Below, piece after piece: positions 1 to 7,200 of a stretch of DNA of 14,767 nucleotides; within the stretch, counting starts at the first letter, position 1; each line of letters starts with the position of its first letter. The stretch lies in contig UQQQ01000049.1 of NCBI GenBank assembly GCA_900543165.1, positions 1 through 14,767 of the forward strand, in the 5' to 3' direction. Origin of the DNA: an uncultured Dialister sp. (GTDB lineage: Bacteria > Bacillota > Negativicutes > Veillonellales > Dialisteraceae). The notes under the pieces are model-generated. The model worked only from the letters and a program-made list of their open reading frames with translations. It made no database searches and had not been told where the DNA came from. Both the position numbers and the translations under genes were made by a program.

Positions 1-117
1 CCGCGGCAGATGGAACGCGAAAATGAGATGATCGTTATTTCACATCGCCTTTTTTATTGCCCTTCGCCGGAAAACAGATGCGGTAAGCTCCGAAAGGCGC
101 ATCCCTTTTCATGACTC
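1..117. other. left edge, no supported gene
   Basis: This stretch lies downstream of the cotransporter gene on the minus strand. I find no convincing gene or intrinsic terminator in it. On the minus strand GCCTTTCG and CGAAGGGC can pair across a loop of about 30 nt, but the pair is followed by an A-rich rather than a T-rich run, so I do not call a terminator. Confidence 0.5.
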
Positions 118-1833
118 TCAGCTGCCCTCTACGAATCCCATTTTCTTCGCATTTTTGTGAAGCTCTGCAAATCCTGCACCGGTGTCTGCTTCTTCTGCAA
201 TGCTGACGCAGTTGTCCGCGATACGGCTCAGGTTGTAGAGAAGGTCGGAGAAATATGGTGTCATATTGGCATGGCACTCGCCTGCTTTCACACGCTTCAG
301 ATGTGCCTTATTGCAGCGTCTCTCCGAGCGGCGCATCTGATCCGTGTCTCTGAATATATCATTCACCATCTCTTTGGAGCCTGTTTTCACGGCTTCGACA
401 GAGCGCGAGAGAAGCGACTGGGCAAGTGTGATGCACTTCACGATTTCTTCATTGGCGACAGAGGAGAACACACGATTCTGCGCGACCACCTGCCGGCAGA
501 CCTCATCCATATCCCTGCATCGCTCTCCCATGCGTTGGATATTATTCGTGACAAAGTGAAGCCTCGCCGTTTCCTCCGACTGCTGCTCGGTCAGATAGCC
601 GCCGGAAAGCAGCTTGGTGATGTACTCGGTGACTCGTCCCTGCAGCTGTTCGAGGATCATCAGATCCTCTTGAAAGGCCTCATAATCCTTGGCGGTTCGC
701 TGGCTGTCAAGGACGAGCTTCAGCTGGTTCAGTGTCCGGTCAGCCAGTCCGACCAGGCGCTCAAGTTCCAAAGAGACAAGGTACATGGCAGCGGCCGGCT
801 TATCGAGCAGATTGTTATCCAGATATTGCGGCTCATAGGCAGCCTTGAGGTTCTTGTCTTCCCCGCGGATGATGACTTTGACGATCTTGACCATGACAGG
901 GATGAATGGCAGCCATGCCAGCGTACATACGACATTGAAAGTCGTGTGTGCATTGGCGATCTGCCGGGAAATGACATCGATCTCACGGCCGCTCGGAGAG
1001 ATGTACTGTACGAACTGTGCAAAGAACGGAATGATGCACAGGCAGACAAGACTGCCGCTGATATTGAAAATGCTGTGCGCGATCGCGGTGCGCTGCGCAT
1101 TTTTCGTCTGTCCGATCGATGCCAGAATGGCGGTGATCGTCGTACCGATGTTATCTCCCAGAAGGATCGGGATCGCACCGGTAAGGCCGATGACACTGCT
1201 GACGCCGTCAGCTGCCGGCTGGGCCGCAAAATTCTGCAGCACGGCGATCGTAGCCGAGCTGCTCTGTACCACCAGCGTCATCACGCCGCCGAGGAGTACG
1301 CCCAGGACCGGTGTCGAAGAGACTTCTGCCATCAGGTCGACAAAGACGCTGCTGCCTGCGAGCGGCTTCATCACATGTCCCATGATCTCGATCCCTTCAA
1401 AGAGCAGTCCGAAAGAGAAGATGACCATGCCGATATTCTTCAGCTTCTCTGTCTTGCCGACAAACTGCAGCATGAAGCCGATGAAAATGATGGGATAAAT
1501 GTAGTCGCTGAGCTTGAACGCCAGGAGCTGTGCTGTCATCGTGGTTCCGATATTCGCACCGAAGATGACGGAGATCGCCTGCGGCAGTGTCATCAGTCCG
1601 GCACTGACGAAGCCGATCGCCATGACGGTGGTCGCCGAGCTGCTCTGCAGGACTGCCGTCACCAGCGCTCCGGCGAGCGCCCCCATGATCGGATTCTTTG
1701 TCAAAAAGCTGAGAATCTTTTTCATGCGCTCCCCGGCAGTTTTCTGCAGGGCATCACTCATCGTATTCATGCCGTACAGGAAAAGCGCCAGGCCGCCGAT
1801 CAGGCCAAAGCAGATCTTGACTGTTTCATTCAT
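118..1833 (-). CDS. Na+/phosphate cotransporter with C-terminal PhoU-like domain (NptA/YjbB type)
   Basis: Predicted inner-membrane sodium:phosphate symporter of 571 residues. The sequence shows the two internally repeated halves typical of the Na/Pi-cotransporter family: QSSSATT at about residues 63-69 followed by GANIGTT at 92-98, and QSSSAT at 190-195 followed by GDNIGTT at 226-232. These repeats are the family's signature substrate/ion-site motifs. Hydrophobic segments fill residues 7-320. From about 345 to 550 the protein becomes helical and charged, matching the PhoU-like cytoplasmic tail found in bacterial NptA/YjbB-type proteins. I chose the ATG at 1833 because GGGGAGGA stands 7 nt upstream and the protein then begins with a membrane segment; the in-frame extension of 16 residues upstream is hydrophilic. 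No downstream terminator is seen. It is monocistronic as far as visible. Family assignment is firm; the exact substrate (phosphate or related anion) is inferred. Confidence 0.93.
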   Translation of the reverse strand: MNETVKICFGLIGGLALFLYGMNTMSDALQKTAGERMKKILSFLTKNPIMGALAGALVTAVLQSSSATTVMAIGFVSAGLMTLPQAISVIFGANIGTTMTAQLLAFKLSDYIYPIIFIGFMLQFVGKTEKLKNIGMVIFSFGLLFEGIEIMGHVMKPLAGSSVFVDLMAEVSSTPVLGVLLGGVMTLVVQSSSATIAVLQNFAAQPAADGVSSVIGLTGAIPILLGDNIGTTITAILASIGQTKNAQRTAIAHSIFNISGSLVCLCIIPFFAQFVQYISPSGREIDVISRQIANAHTTFNVVCTLAWLPFIPVMVKIVKVIIRGEDKNLKAAYEPQYLDNNLLDKPAAAMYLVSLELERLVGLADRTLNQLKLVLDSQRTAKDYEAFQEDLMILEQLQGRVTEYITKLLSGGYLTEQQSEETARLHFVTNNIQRMGERCRDMDEVCRQVVAQNRVFSSVANEEIVKCITLAQSLLSRSVEAVKTGSKEMVNDIFRDTDQMRRSERRCNKAHLKRVKAGECHANMTPYFSDLLYNLSRIADNCVSIAEEADTGAGFAELHKNAKKMGFVEGS

Positions 1834-1972
1834 TCCGTGCTCCTCCCCAGGAAACACGGACTCCATCGTCTGACGCTGCAATCAGCATTTCCTTACCTAT
1901 ATGAACCTTGGGAAACGCTGATTCAATCGCAGAGTCGAATTTCATATGGATTTTTATACATAGCTTCGTCAT
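1826..1972 (-). CDS. possible 48-residue leader ORF starting inside the foldback element
   Basis: A minus-strand ORF begins at an ATG inside the foldback element (AAGGA, 5 nt, ATG) and its first residues read MTKLCIKI. It leaves the element and ends with TGA overlapping the cotransporter start codon by 8 nt. The start region (SD, ATG and the following 18 bases) is conserved in the second element copy at 12810-12860, where the frame stops after 16 residues. It could be a leader peptide translationally coupled to the transporter, or simply chance read-through. No homology is recognised. Confidence 0.2.
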   Translation of the reverse strand: MTKLCIKIHMKFDSAIESAFPKVHIGKEMLIAASDDGVRVSWGGARNE

Positions 1973-2069
1973 CATCCTCCTTAAATAGCTCGCTATTCGC
2001 GTCAGATGATTCCTTACTCTGTATAAAAATCCAAGAATGAAATCAGACAACGATTTAATCAGTGTTTCC
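1911..2069 (-). mobile_element. 159-bp foldback element, copy A (MITE-like)
   Basis: The element starts GGAAACGCTGATT and ends AATCAGTGTTTCC, so its ends are inverted repeats. It is flanked by the perfect 4-bp direct repeat CTTG at 1907-1910 and 2070-2073, as expected of a target-site duplication. The arms pair over most of roughly 50 bp on each side (for example ATTTTTATACA against TGTATAAAAAT), an inner stem joins element positions 61-66 with 95-100, and the apex is AATAG-CTCG-CTATT. A second, inverted copy at 12713-12871 has exactly the same length and about 85% identity without gaps. It carries no transposase, so it would have to be mobilised in trans. 4-bp duplications and a GG-starting inverted terminus would suit an IS5-like transposase, which is inference. 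It lies in the leader of the cotransporter gene. Strand is given as the direction of the conserved mini-ORF. Confidence 0.8.
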
Positions 2070-2118
2070 CTTGATAGACATACGAACCCCTTGCGAAACG
2101 AGTTCTGTTCATAAATAA

Positions 2119-2147
2119 ATTATATAAAAAAATTGGTAATCCATCTA
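2119..2147 (-). promoter_or_regulatory. candidate promoter for the Na/Pi cotransporter
   Basis: On the minus strand a perfect TATAAT (2119-2124) lies 17 bp downstream of TAGATG (2142-2147), a weak -35. It sits just after the upstream operon's terminator. If it is used, the transcript leader of about 280 nt would contain the whole foldback element. The -35 is poor, so the call is tentative. Confidence 0.4.
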
Positions 2148-2182
2148 TCATCGTACAGTAAAGTTTGTAAAGAAGTTGTAAA

Positions 2183-2229
2183 CAAGCAAAAAGCCATGAG
2201 AATCGCCGTTTCTCATGGCTTTTTGCTTG
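2183..2229 (-). terminator. intrinsic terminator of the trmB-ftsW operon
   Basis: Perfect 20-bp inverted repeat with a 7-nt loop (arms 2183-2202 and 2210-2229). The stem contains GCCATGAGAA and is flanked by A and T runs on both sides, so it could work in both directions. It lies 35 nt beyond the stop codon of the 164-residue protein gene and before the cotransporter promoter. Confidence 0.9.
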
Positions 2230-2263
2230 CTTACTCTTTATTTTCATTCATTATCCCATAAGA

Positions 2264-2758
2264 TCAAACCGTTTGGTCCTTCAAAAGCTCTTTTGCCATG
2301 TGTCTTGCCCGATCCATCGCAGGAAGGAGCGCCTCTTCCATCCCCGCCGCATAGAGCGTGATCCCCAGATAAAAAGCCATCTCATGGTAGGGAGTCCATT
2401 CGTTCTCTTCGGGAAATGCAAAGTCAGACGGAGAAAGCCGCTCCGCGGAAAGCTTCCCGCCATGCACAGCAGCCAGAAAGCGCATCCCATCCTGCTTACA
2501 GATCGCCGCGCCTTCGAAGCCGCAAGCCCTGATAGCAAGCGCCATACGCCCCATAGCGACCATGTCCATGGTCAGTGCAAGGATCGTAAGAGGCTTCACG
2601 GTTCTCTTTCGGATCTCCTCTACAGCCCGGCAAAGAGCTGTCACTCCCTCCCCCTTCACGGAGCCCACAGGAAGAAAACAGATCCCTTTTCCCTCAGCAG
2701 CGGCCAAGGAAAGACGCCGGGTCAGCACATCGAGCGTGTCATTTTCATTATACTTCAT
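2264..2758 (-). CDS. hypothetical protein, last gene of the trmB-ftsW operon
   Basis: A 164-residue soluble protein that I do not recognise. It has no signal peptide or clear membrane segment, although residues 55-80 (TILALTMDMVAMGRMALAIRA region) are moderately hydrophobic, and it contains two cysteines (Cys27 and Cys43) with no CxxC motif. Composition alternates helix-forming stretches rich in Ala, Glu and Leu, and the middle contains Gly-rich turns. The start is supported by GGAGG 7 nt upstream of the ATG. It follows ftsW by 84 nt on the same strand and precedes a strong terminator, so it is probably co-transcribed with trmB and ftsW. Position suggests, but does not show, a link to cell division or envelope growth. 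Real-gene confidence is good because the opposite-strand frames lack ribosome sites; function is unknown. Confidence 0.72.
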   Translation of the reverse strand: MKYNENDTLDVLTRRLSLAAAEGKGICFLPVGSVKGEGVTALCRAVEEIRKRTVKPLTILALTMDMVAMGRMALAIRACGFEGAAICKQDGMRFLAAVHGGKLSAERLSPSDFAFPEENEWTPYHEMAFYLGITLYAAGMEEALLPAMDRARHMAKELLKDQTV

Positions 2759-2842
2759 GCCAGCCTCCGGGAAGCTCTCGAAATGGTATGCGGTGCAGCG
2801 CTTAAGGAAGCCTCTTCCGGGAGATCCCCGGTCAGCAGCTCC

Positions 2843-4096
2843 TCACCCGCGCCCTTCCATCTGTGCGATCCGGCGCTTTCGCTCCTCCAGATCTGTCTCA
2901 CGAAGGCTCTGTACCGTGGTGCCGTAGATGAGTGCGACAGAGATGATATTCATGAGGAGCGAGGACCCGCCATAAGAAATGAAGGGCAGCGGGATGCCGG
3001 TGACCGGGAAGCAGCCGATGACCATCGCGATATTGACGATGCCCTGCACGGAGATCAGCATGGTGAGTCCGTAGACGAGAAGAGCCGCATAGGTCTCCTT
3101 CAGCTTTCTGGCTGCGGAGAATCCCGCAAGAAGAAAAGCGAGGTAAAGAAGAAGAACGAAAACAGAGCCTATGAAGCCAAATTCCTGACTGAAAACGGCG
3201 TAGGCAAAGTCGGTGTACTGCTCGGGCAGGTAGAGAAATTTCGACATGCCTTCGCCGATGCTCTGCCCGAAGAAGCCGCCGGAGCCGACCGCGATGAGGC
3301 TCTGCACCGTCTGATAGCCGAGATTTCTTGCATAGGTGAACGGATCCCAGAGCACGATCACACGATTCATGCGATAAGGCGCGGCGACGACGAGAATCGC
3401 AAAGGTGACGATCGCACCCCCTACCCCCAAGAGGATTTCGAAAAGCGGAAGTCCTGCCAAAACGTAGAGAAGTAGGGGGAAGAGCAGAATCATCCCCGCT
3501 GTCCCCATGTCCGGCTGTATCAAGACGAAGAGTGCCATCGCGAGCGGCCCATAGAGCGGCAAAAAATACGCAATCATGGAGCGAAAGGTGTTTTCCTTTT
3601 TCTTCCTGTCAAAAACATGGAAGAACGGACGGAGAAAACGCTTGATGAGCGTGATTTTCTCTCCTTTCTGGATCCGTTTCGAAAGGAAGGAGGCGGCCCA
3701 GATGAGGCCGGTCACTTTCGCGACTTCGGACGGCTGGAGAGAGAAGCCTGCGAGCATGATCCAGCGGGTCGCCCCATTCGCCCGATGCCCTGCCACAAAA
3801 ACGAGGAGAAGCAGCAGAATTGTGAAAACGACCCAGAGGAAAGCCCCGCCGCGAACGAAGCGCTTTGGCAGCTTCGCGACCACGACACCAAGGAAAAGGC
3901 TTCCTGCAAGGATCCCGACATGCTTCAAAAAGTGCGCATACGGCCCATCGCCCGCCGCCATATTCATATAGTAGGTGGCATTATAGACATTCATCGCCCC
4001 GATGGCAATCAGTATGGCGGCCGAGATGAGCATCCATTTCAGACACTCGGGCACATACTTCGTATCCTTCAGGGACGTCTCGCTACGAGACGACAT
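2843..4096 (-). CDS. ftsW: FtsW/RodA/SpoVE-family peptidoglycan glycosyltransferase, probably FtsW
   Basis: Polytopic SEDS-family protein of 417 residues that polymerises lipid II glycan strands at the septum together with a class B penicillin-binding protein. Visible family motifs: GATRWI at 108-113, LQPSE at 120-124, QPDMGT at 194-199, LPEQYTDF at 290-297, and PVTGIPLPFISYGGSSL at 364-380. Asp296 in the TDF motif corresponds to the conserved catalytic aspartate of SEDS enzymes. About ten membrane helices are apparent. The loop between about 140 and 172 is long and very basic (KKKE, KRF) compared with ordinary FtsW. The start at 4096 is supported by AAAGGGG 8-9 nt upstream and overlaps the end of trmB by 28 nt, suggesting translational coupling. 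FtsW rather than RodA is favoured by the motif wording and charged C-terminal tail, but a SpoVE-like paralogue cannot be excluded. Confidence 0.93.
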   Translation of the reverse strand: MSSRSETSLKDTKYVPECLKWMLISAAILIAIGAMNVYNATYYMNMAAGDGPYAHFLKHVGILAGSLFLGVVVAKLPKRFVRGGAFLWVVFTILLLLLVFVAGHRANGATRWIMLAGFSLQPSEVAKVTGLIWAASFLSKRIQKGEKITLIKRFLRPFFHVFDRKKKENTFRSMIAYFLPLYGPLAMALFVLIQPDMGTAGMILLFPLLLYVLAGLPLFEILLGVGGAIVTFAILVVAAPYRMNRVIVLWDPFTYARNLGYQTVQSLIAVGSGGFFGQSIGEGMSKFLYLPEQYTDFAYAVFSQEFGFIGSVFVLLLYLAFLLAGFSAARKLKETYAALLVYGLTMLISVQGIVNIAMVIGCFPVTGIPLPFISYGGSSLLMNIISVALIYGTTVQSLRETDLEERKRRIAQMEGRG

Positions 4097-4719
4097 ATGA
4101 GGTTCCCCTTTCTGGAAAACTTCTCTTCATACTCTGTCTCCACATCCCCGAGGACGGGAGCGGCATGAAGATCATAGGTCACGTCCGAAAGCTGCCAGCC
4201 CATGGCCTCAAATTCTTCGACGGAGAAATCAAAAAGGTCCTTGTTATCCGTCTTGAAGCGGATCTCACCGCCCTCTTTTAAAATGACGGCGTAGCGTTTC
4301 AGGAAATCACGATAGGTGAGGCGGCGCTTGGCGTGGCGCTTCTTCGGCCATGGGTCGCTGAAGTTGAGGTAGATCACATCGACTTCGCCTTCGTCAAAAA
4401 TATTCAGGATCTCGCTCACATCGCCTAAGATGAGACGGACATTGTCTACCGGCGGATCTTTCTCCGCGGTCTTCTGTGCGGCATAGTAGATGACGCCTTC
4501 CTGCACTTCCATGCCGATGTAGTTCACATCAGGATGGAGCGCGGCCATGCCGGAAATGAACTGGCCTTTGCCGGTGCCGAATTCCACATGGAGCGGCTGC
4601 TCCGGGCGGGGAAACTGTGTCTCCCACTTGCCTTTCATATCGGTCGGTTCTTCCAGAAAAAGAATGGAGGTGTAATTTTTGATCGCTTCTTCGATCCAAG
4701 GTTTACGTCTGAGACGCAT
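4069..4719 (-). CDS. trmB: tRNA (guanine-N7-)-methyltransferase TrmB
   Basis: A 216-residue SAM-dependent enzyme that makes m7G at position 46 of tRNA variable loops. The SAM-binding motif EFGTGKGQF is at 46-54, the TrmB hallmark NFSDPWPKKRHAKRRL at 119-134, the substrate-site strand FKTDN at 155-159 and the C-terminal TEYEEKF at 195-201. Length and motif order match the single-domain bacterial family. The ATG is preceded by AAAGGAG with 6 nt spacing. It is the first gene of a three-gene operon and its last codons overlap the ftsW start. Upstream lies a 273-bp repeat-rich spacer in which I cannot place a good promoter, so transcription must start in or beyond that repeat. Confidence 0.96.
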   Translation of the reverse strand: MRLRRKPWIEEAIKNYTSILFLEEPTDMKGKWETQFPRPEQPLHVEFGTGKGQFISGMAALHPDVNYIGMEVQEGVIYYAAQKTAEKDPPVDNVRLILGDVSEILNIFDEGEVDVIYLNFSDPWPKKRHAKRRLTYRDFLKRYAVILKEGGEIRFKTDNKDLFDFSVEEFEAMGWQLSDVTYDLHAAPVLGDVETEYEEKFSRKGNLICRLVARRP

Positions 4720-4748
4720 GGAGGGCTCCTTTCGGGGATAAAGTAAAG

Positions 4749-4943
4749 TGACTATGGATTAGGGATTAGGAGTGACTAGTGACTGGTGACTGGTAACTGG
4801 TGATTAGACTAAACGACTGGGAGAGATTAGACATCTGACATCTGGCATCTCCAGCGGGCATCGCCCTATTTATATTCTGCGGCGTTTCATTATTTTTTGC
4901 GCCGCACCACCATTTCGCATTTCTCATTTCTAATTTCTCATTC
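4749..4943. repeat. composite period-7 intergenic repeat unit, copy 1
   Basis: The spacer between trmB and the transferase gene consists of successive 7-bp arrays: TGACTAT, GGATTAG x2, then TGACTAG, TGACTGG x2, TAACTGG and TGATTAG (4773-4807); ACATCTG x2 and GCATCTC (4831-4851); and ATTTCGC, ATTTCTC, ATTTCTA, ATTTCTC (4912-4939). Between the last two arrays is a 23-bp core (4853-4875) containing GGGCATCGCCC, identical to 12618-12640, and a GCGGCG/CGCCGC inverted repeat (4879-4905). The same order recurs at 12474-12687. No ORF or RNA gene is apparent. Confidence 0.8.
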
Positions 4944-4992
4944 AAGTGAAGCTTTCAAGCAGAATCAAAGGGCGAACCCGCAAAACCTATTT

Positions 4993-7029
4993 CTACTGTC
5001 CTGCTCCCGCATTCGGTACATTCGGGATCTCCTCTCCCGCGATCTTGACAGGCTGATACCGGCTCCAGTCGAAAGACGGCGCGAAGAGACGTCGACGCTG
5101 GATGTCATTGTTCCAGCGGTCATCCTCTGCTTCCTTGCTGCTTCCGAGCTGCTCGGTATCATTTCTGACCATCACATTGCCGTACATGGTCATGAGCGTC
5201 GTCACATCTTTATCAAAGTCAGGGGAAAGGATGTCGGACTTTTCATCATAACGAGCCGCTGTGAGTCCCATGAGACCCATGAAAGTATCGTAGAGCATGT
5301 CATTGGTGAATGGCATATTTCTTCTATCCCACATGGTCTTCATGGTGCGCGGGTGGCTCCTCTGGTAGTCATCCGAGGTGTAGATCCAGAAGGGAATGTG
5401 TACCATCGTGTAGTCGAACTGGTCTGCATTGTGTCCAGGACGCTCAGTGACCTGCTCGCCATGGTCGGAGAAGTAGAGGACGCTGTCTGCCTTCATATAG
5501 TTCACGGCTTCGTTCATGATGCTTTCGACGACGTAGTCATTGAAGAGGACGGAGTTGTCATACTCATCATTCATGACATCAGCCGTCGAGCGTTCCTTTC
5601 CCATGCTCTCCGGCCAGTGATAGAACTCGGACGGGTAACGGTCCCAGTAGCTGACGTGGCTGCCCATCAGATGGACGACGACGAGCTGGCGGCGGTTCTT
5701 CGGATCGACCTTCCGCAGATAGGGGATGAGAGCCGTATCGAAGTCCTTCGTCACGACATCTGTGCCGACATACTGGTTGATCCAGTACTGATCATCACAG
5801 GCACTTCCGATCGCACCGATCGGCGTATCCCAGACACCGTAGCGGGACTGGTTCGAAATCCATGTGGTATGGAAGCCGGCCTGCCTTGCCATGTCAATGA
5901 TGGAGTAGGCATCGACCAGCTCCATATCATTGTACTGGTTCTTCTCCGTCAGGGCTTCGGTCAGTACCTGAACGGTCTGTGTGTAGCAGGAATAGGCATG
6001 ATTGAAGAAGGTATAGTGCGAGTCTGCGGCCGCTTCGGTCTGGAAAGGCGTGGTATTTCTGTGATAGCCATAGACACCCATGTGGTCGCGCGTCAGGGAC
6101 TCGCCGATGATGAGGACGTAGACGCCGTCCGGCGCCGCCTTGAGCTGCGCAGCAAGGATGCGATCCTTGATCGACATGCTGCGGCGCTTCTCCACCATCT
6201 TCTGGAAATCGGAAAAACTGGAAAGCGTCTCGTAAGTCTCATGATACACATGCGCGAGCCGCGTCGCCCCGATGGAGAGGCAGCAGAGCCCGATATTCAC
6301 GAAGAAGAGCAGCGCCATCGACCACCACGCTTTGCGGGAAACGGGAAGGCGGCCATTAAAGGAGAATCGGCTGCTGTGGAAGATGAGCCACGCGAGGATG
6401 AGGATCGCAAGCGTCCCTAAAATAAGCTCGGCATACGGGATATTCACATCGATATACTCCTTCGTCTCGGCGAGATTCGTCTGCGCGAGCGCGAGCAGCA
6501 TATTGATGGAGATCAGAGAATGCGTGATAAAGTAGTAGCCCACATATGTGAACTGGATGCCCACATAAAGGAGCATCAGGACGACGCACGCGATGCGCGC
6601 GATCATGCGCCATTTCCCCGGCAGGATCCATGCCGCCGAGAGGCAGGAGATGAAAAGATAGAGCGGCGCAGAGAGCTCACCTGACATATCCGACATGTCG
6701 AGCACCACATCCGTCTGCGTCGATAGGTACGGTACGATGAGCGAGAGTAGCCATAGGAAGCCGATGGTGATCCACAGATGCACGGCTGCCCGCGTCAGGT
6801 GGTGCCGGATGAAATAGGCCGTCACGAAGCCGACCTGCAGGAAGAGCAGGAAGACCTTCACCTGCGAAGAAAGCTCAAATCCGCCCGGTGCGCCGAAATA
6901 CCAAGAAAGGAAAAAGGAAAAACCAAAAGGCACCAAGGTCGCGATCGCCCACCAGATCTTCCAGTGGCCCGGACTATCCGTATGCTTCACGTCTTGGGGA
7001 AATTTTGTATCTGTATCTGTCTGTTTCAT
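4993..7029 (-). CDS. phosphoethanolamine transferase, CptA/EptC-like (sulfatase fold)
   Basis: A 678-residue inner-membrane enzyme expected to move phosphoethanolamine from phosphatidylethanolamine to lipopolysaccharide or another envelope glycan, acting on the periplasmic side. N-terminal membrane segments lie near 25-46, 57-75, 80-100, 120-137, 141-168, 198-217 and 234-255. The catalytic domain follows: IIGESLTRDHMGVYGY at 307-322 with metal ligand Glu310, candidate nucleophile Thr352 in YTQTVQVL, ISNQ at 391-394, VVHLMGSH at 451-458, YDN/FND around 490-498 and SDHGE at 521-525 (Asp522 and His523 as metal ligands). Wording matches E. coli CptA (heptose-directed) more than EptA. It is about 100 residues longer than E. 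coli CptA, mostly as a C-terminal tail from about 600 on. AAGGG lies about 10 nt before the ATG. It appears monocistronic. The acceptor molecule is not determinable here. Confidence 0.9.
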   Translation of the reverse strand: MKQTDTDTKFPQDVKHTDSPGHWKIWWAIATLVPFGFSFFLSWYFGAPGGFELSSQVKVFLLFLQVGFVTAYFIRHHLTRAAVHLWITIGFLWLLSLIVPYLSTQTDVVLDMSDMSGELSAPLYLFISCLSAAWILPGKWRMIARIACVVLMLLYVGIQFTYVGYYFITHSLISINMLLALAQTNLAETKEYIDVNIPYAELILGTLAILILAWLIFHSSRFSFNGRLPVSRKAWWSMALLFFVNIGLCCLSIGATRLAHVYHETYETLSSFSDFQKMVEKRRSMSIKDRILAAQLKAAPDGVYVLIIGESLTRDHMGVYGYHRNTTPFQTEAAADSHYTFFNHAYSCYTQTVQVLTEALTEKNQYNDMELVDAYSIIDMARQAGFHTTWISNQSRYGVWDTPIGAIGSACDDQYWINQYVGTDVVTKDFDTALIPYLRKVDPKNRRQLVVVHLMGSHVSYWDRYPSEFYHWPESMGKERSTADVMNDEYDNSVLFNDYVVESIMNEAVNYMKADSVLYFSDHGEQVTERPGHNADQFDYTMVHIPFWIYTSDDYQRSHPRTMKTMWDRRNMPFTNDMLYDTFMGLMGLTAARYDEKSDILSPDFDKDVTTLMTMYGNVMVRNDTEQLGSSKEAEDDRWNNDIQRRRLFAPSFDWSRYQPVKIAGEEIPNVPNAGAGQ

Positions 7030-7120
7030 TCTGATGACCCTTGTAAAATATTCGTTGACACAAGAAAATAACTATATTATTTTATCATATATACGAGACT
7101 TTTTACTACACGTATCCCAA

Positions 7121-7157
7121 AAGAAAAGCCGCCGCCGGTAAGGCAGCAGCTTTTCTT
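7121..7157 (-). terminator. intrinsic terminator after the znu operon
   Basis: On the minus strand AAGAAAAGCTGCTGCC pairs with GGCGGCGGCTTTTCTT around the loop TTACC, with only two G-U wobbles, and T-rich sequence follows. Read on the plus strand the wobbles become C-A mismatches, so the hairpin is built for minus-strand transcripts. It lies 43 nt past the lipoprotein stop codon. Confidence 0.88.
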
Positions 7158-7200
7158 GCAAGTGCCGATCGCTATTCCCGTGCATAGAGCCGTACTTTTC

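Noticed and set aside
157..2040. Plus-strand open frame of about 627 codons opposite the cotransporter
   Set aside because: It is a mirror of the real gene: the minus strand encodes clear QSSSAT motifs with a good ribosome site, while this frame has no recognisable domain and His/Arg/Asp-rich composition typical of antisense frames.
2059..2247. Short minus-strand frame of 62 codons across the terminator
   Set aside because: It is built from the terminator hairpin and A/T-rich promoter region, so it is not a credible gene.
4879..4905. GCGGCG/CGCCGC hairpin as terminator of the transferase gene
   Set aside because: The loop is 15 nt and no T run follows on the minus strand, so it does not meet intrinsic terminator criteria. 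Kept only as part of the repeat unit.
4897..6420. Plus-strand open frame of about 507 codons opposite the phosphoethanolamine transferase
   Set aside because: The minus-strand protein has all catalytic motifs; the antisense frame has no family features or ribosome site.
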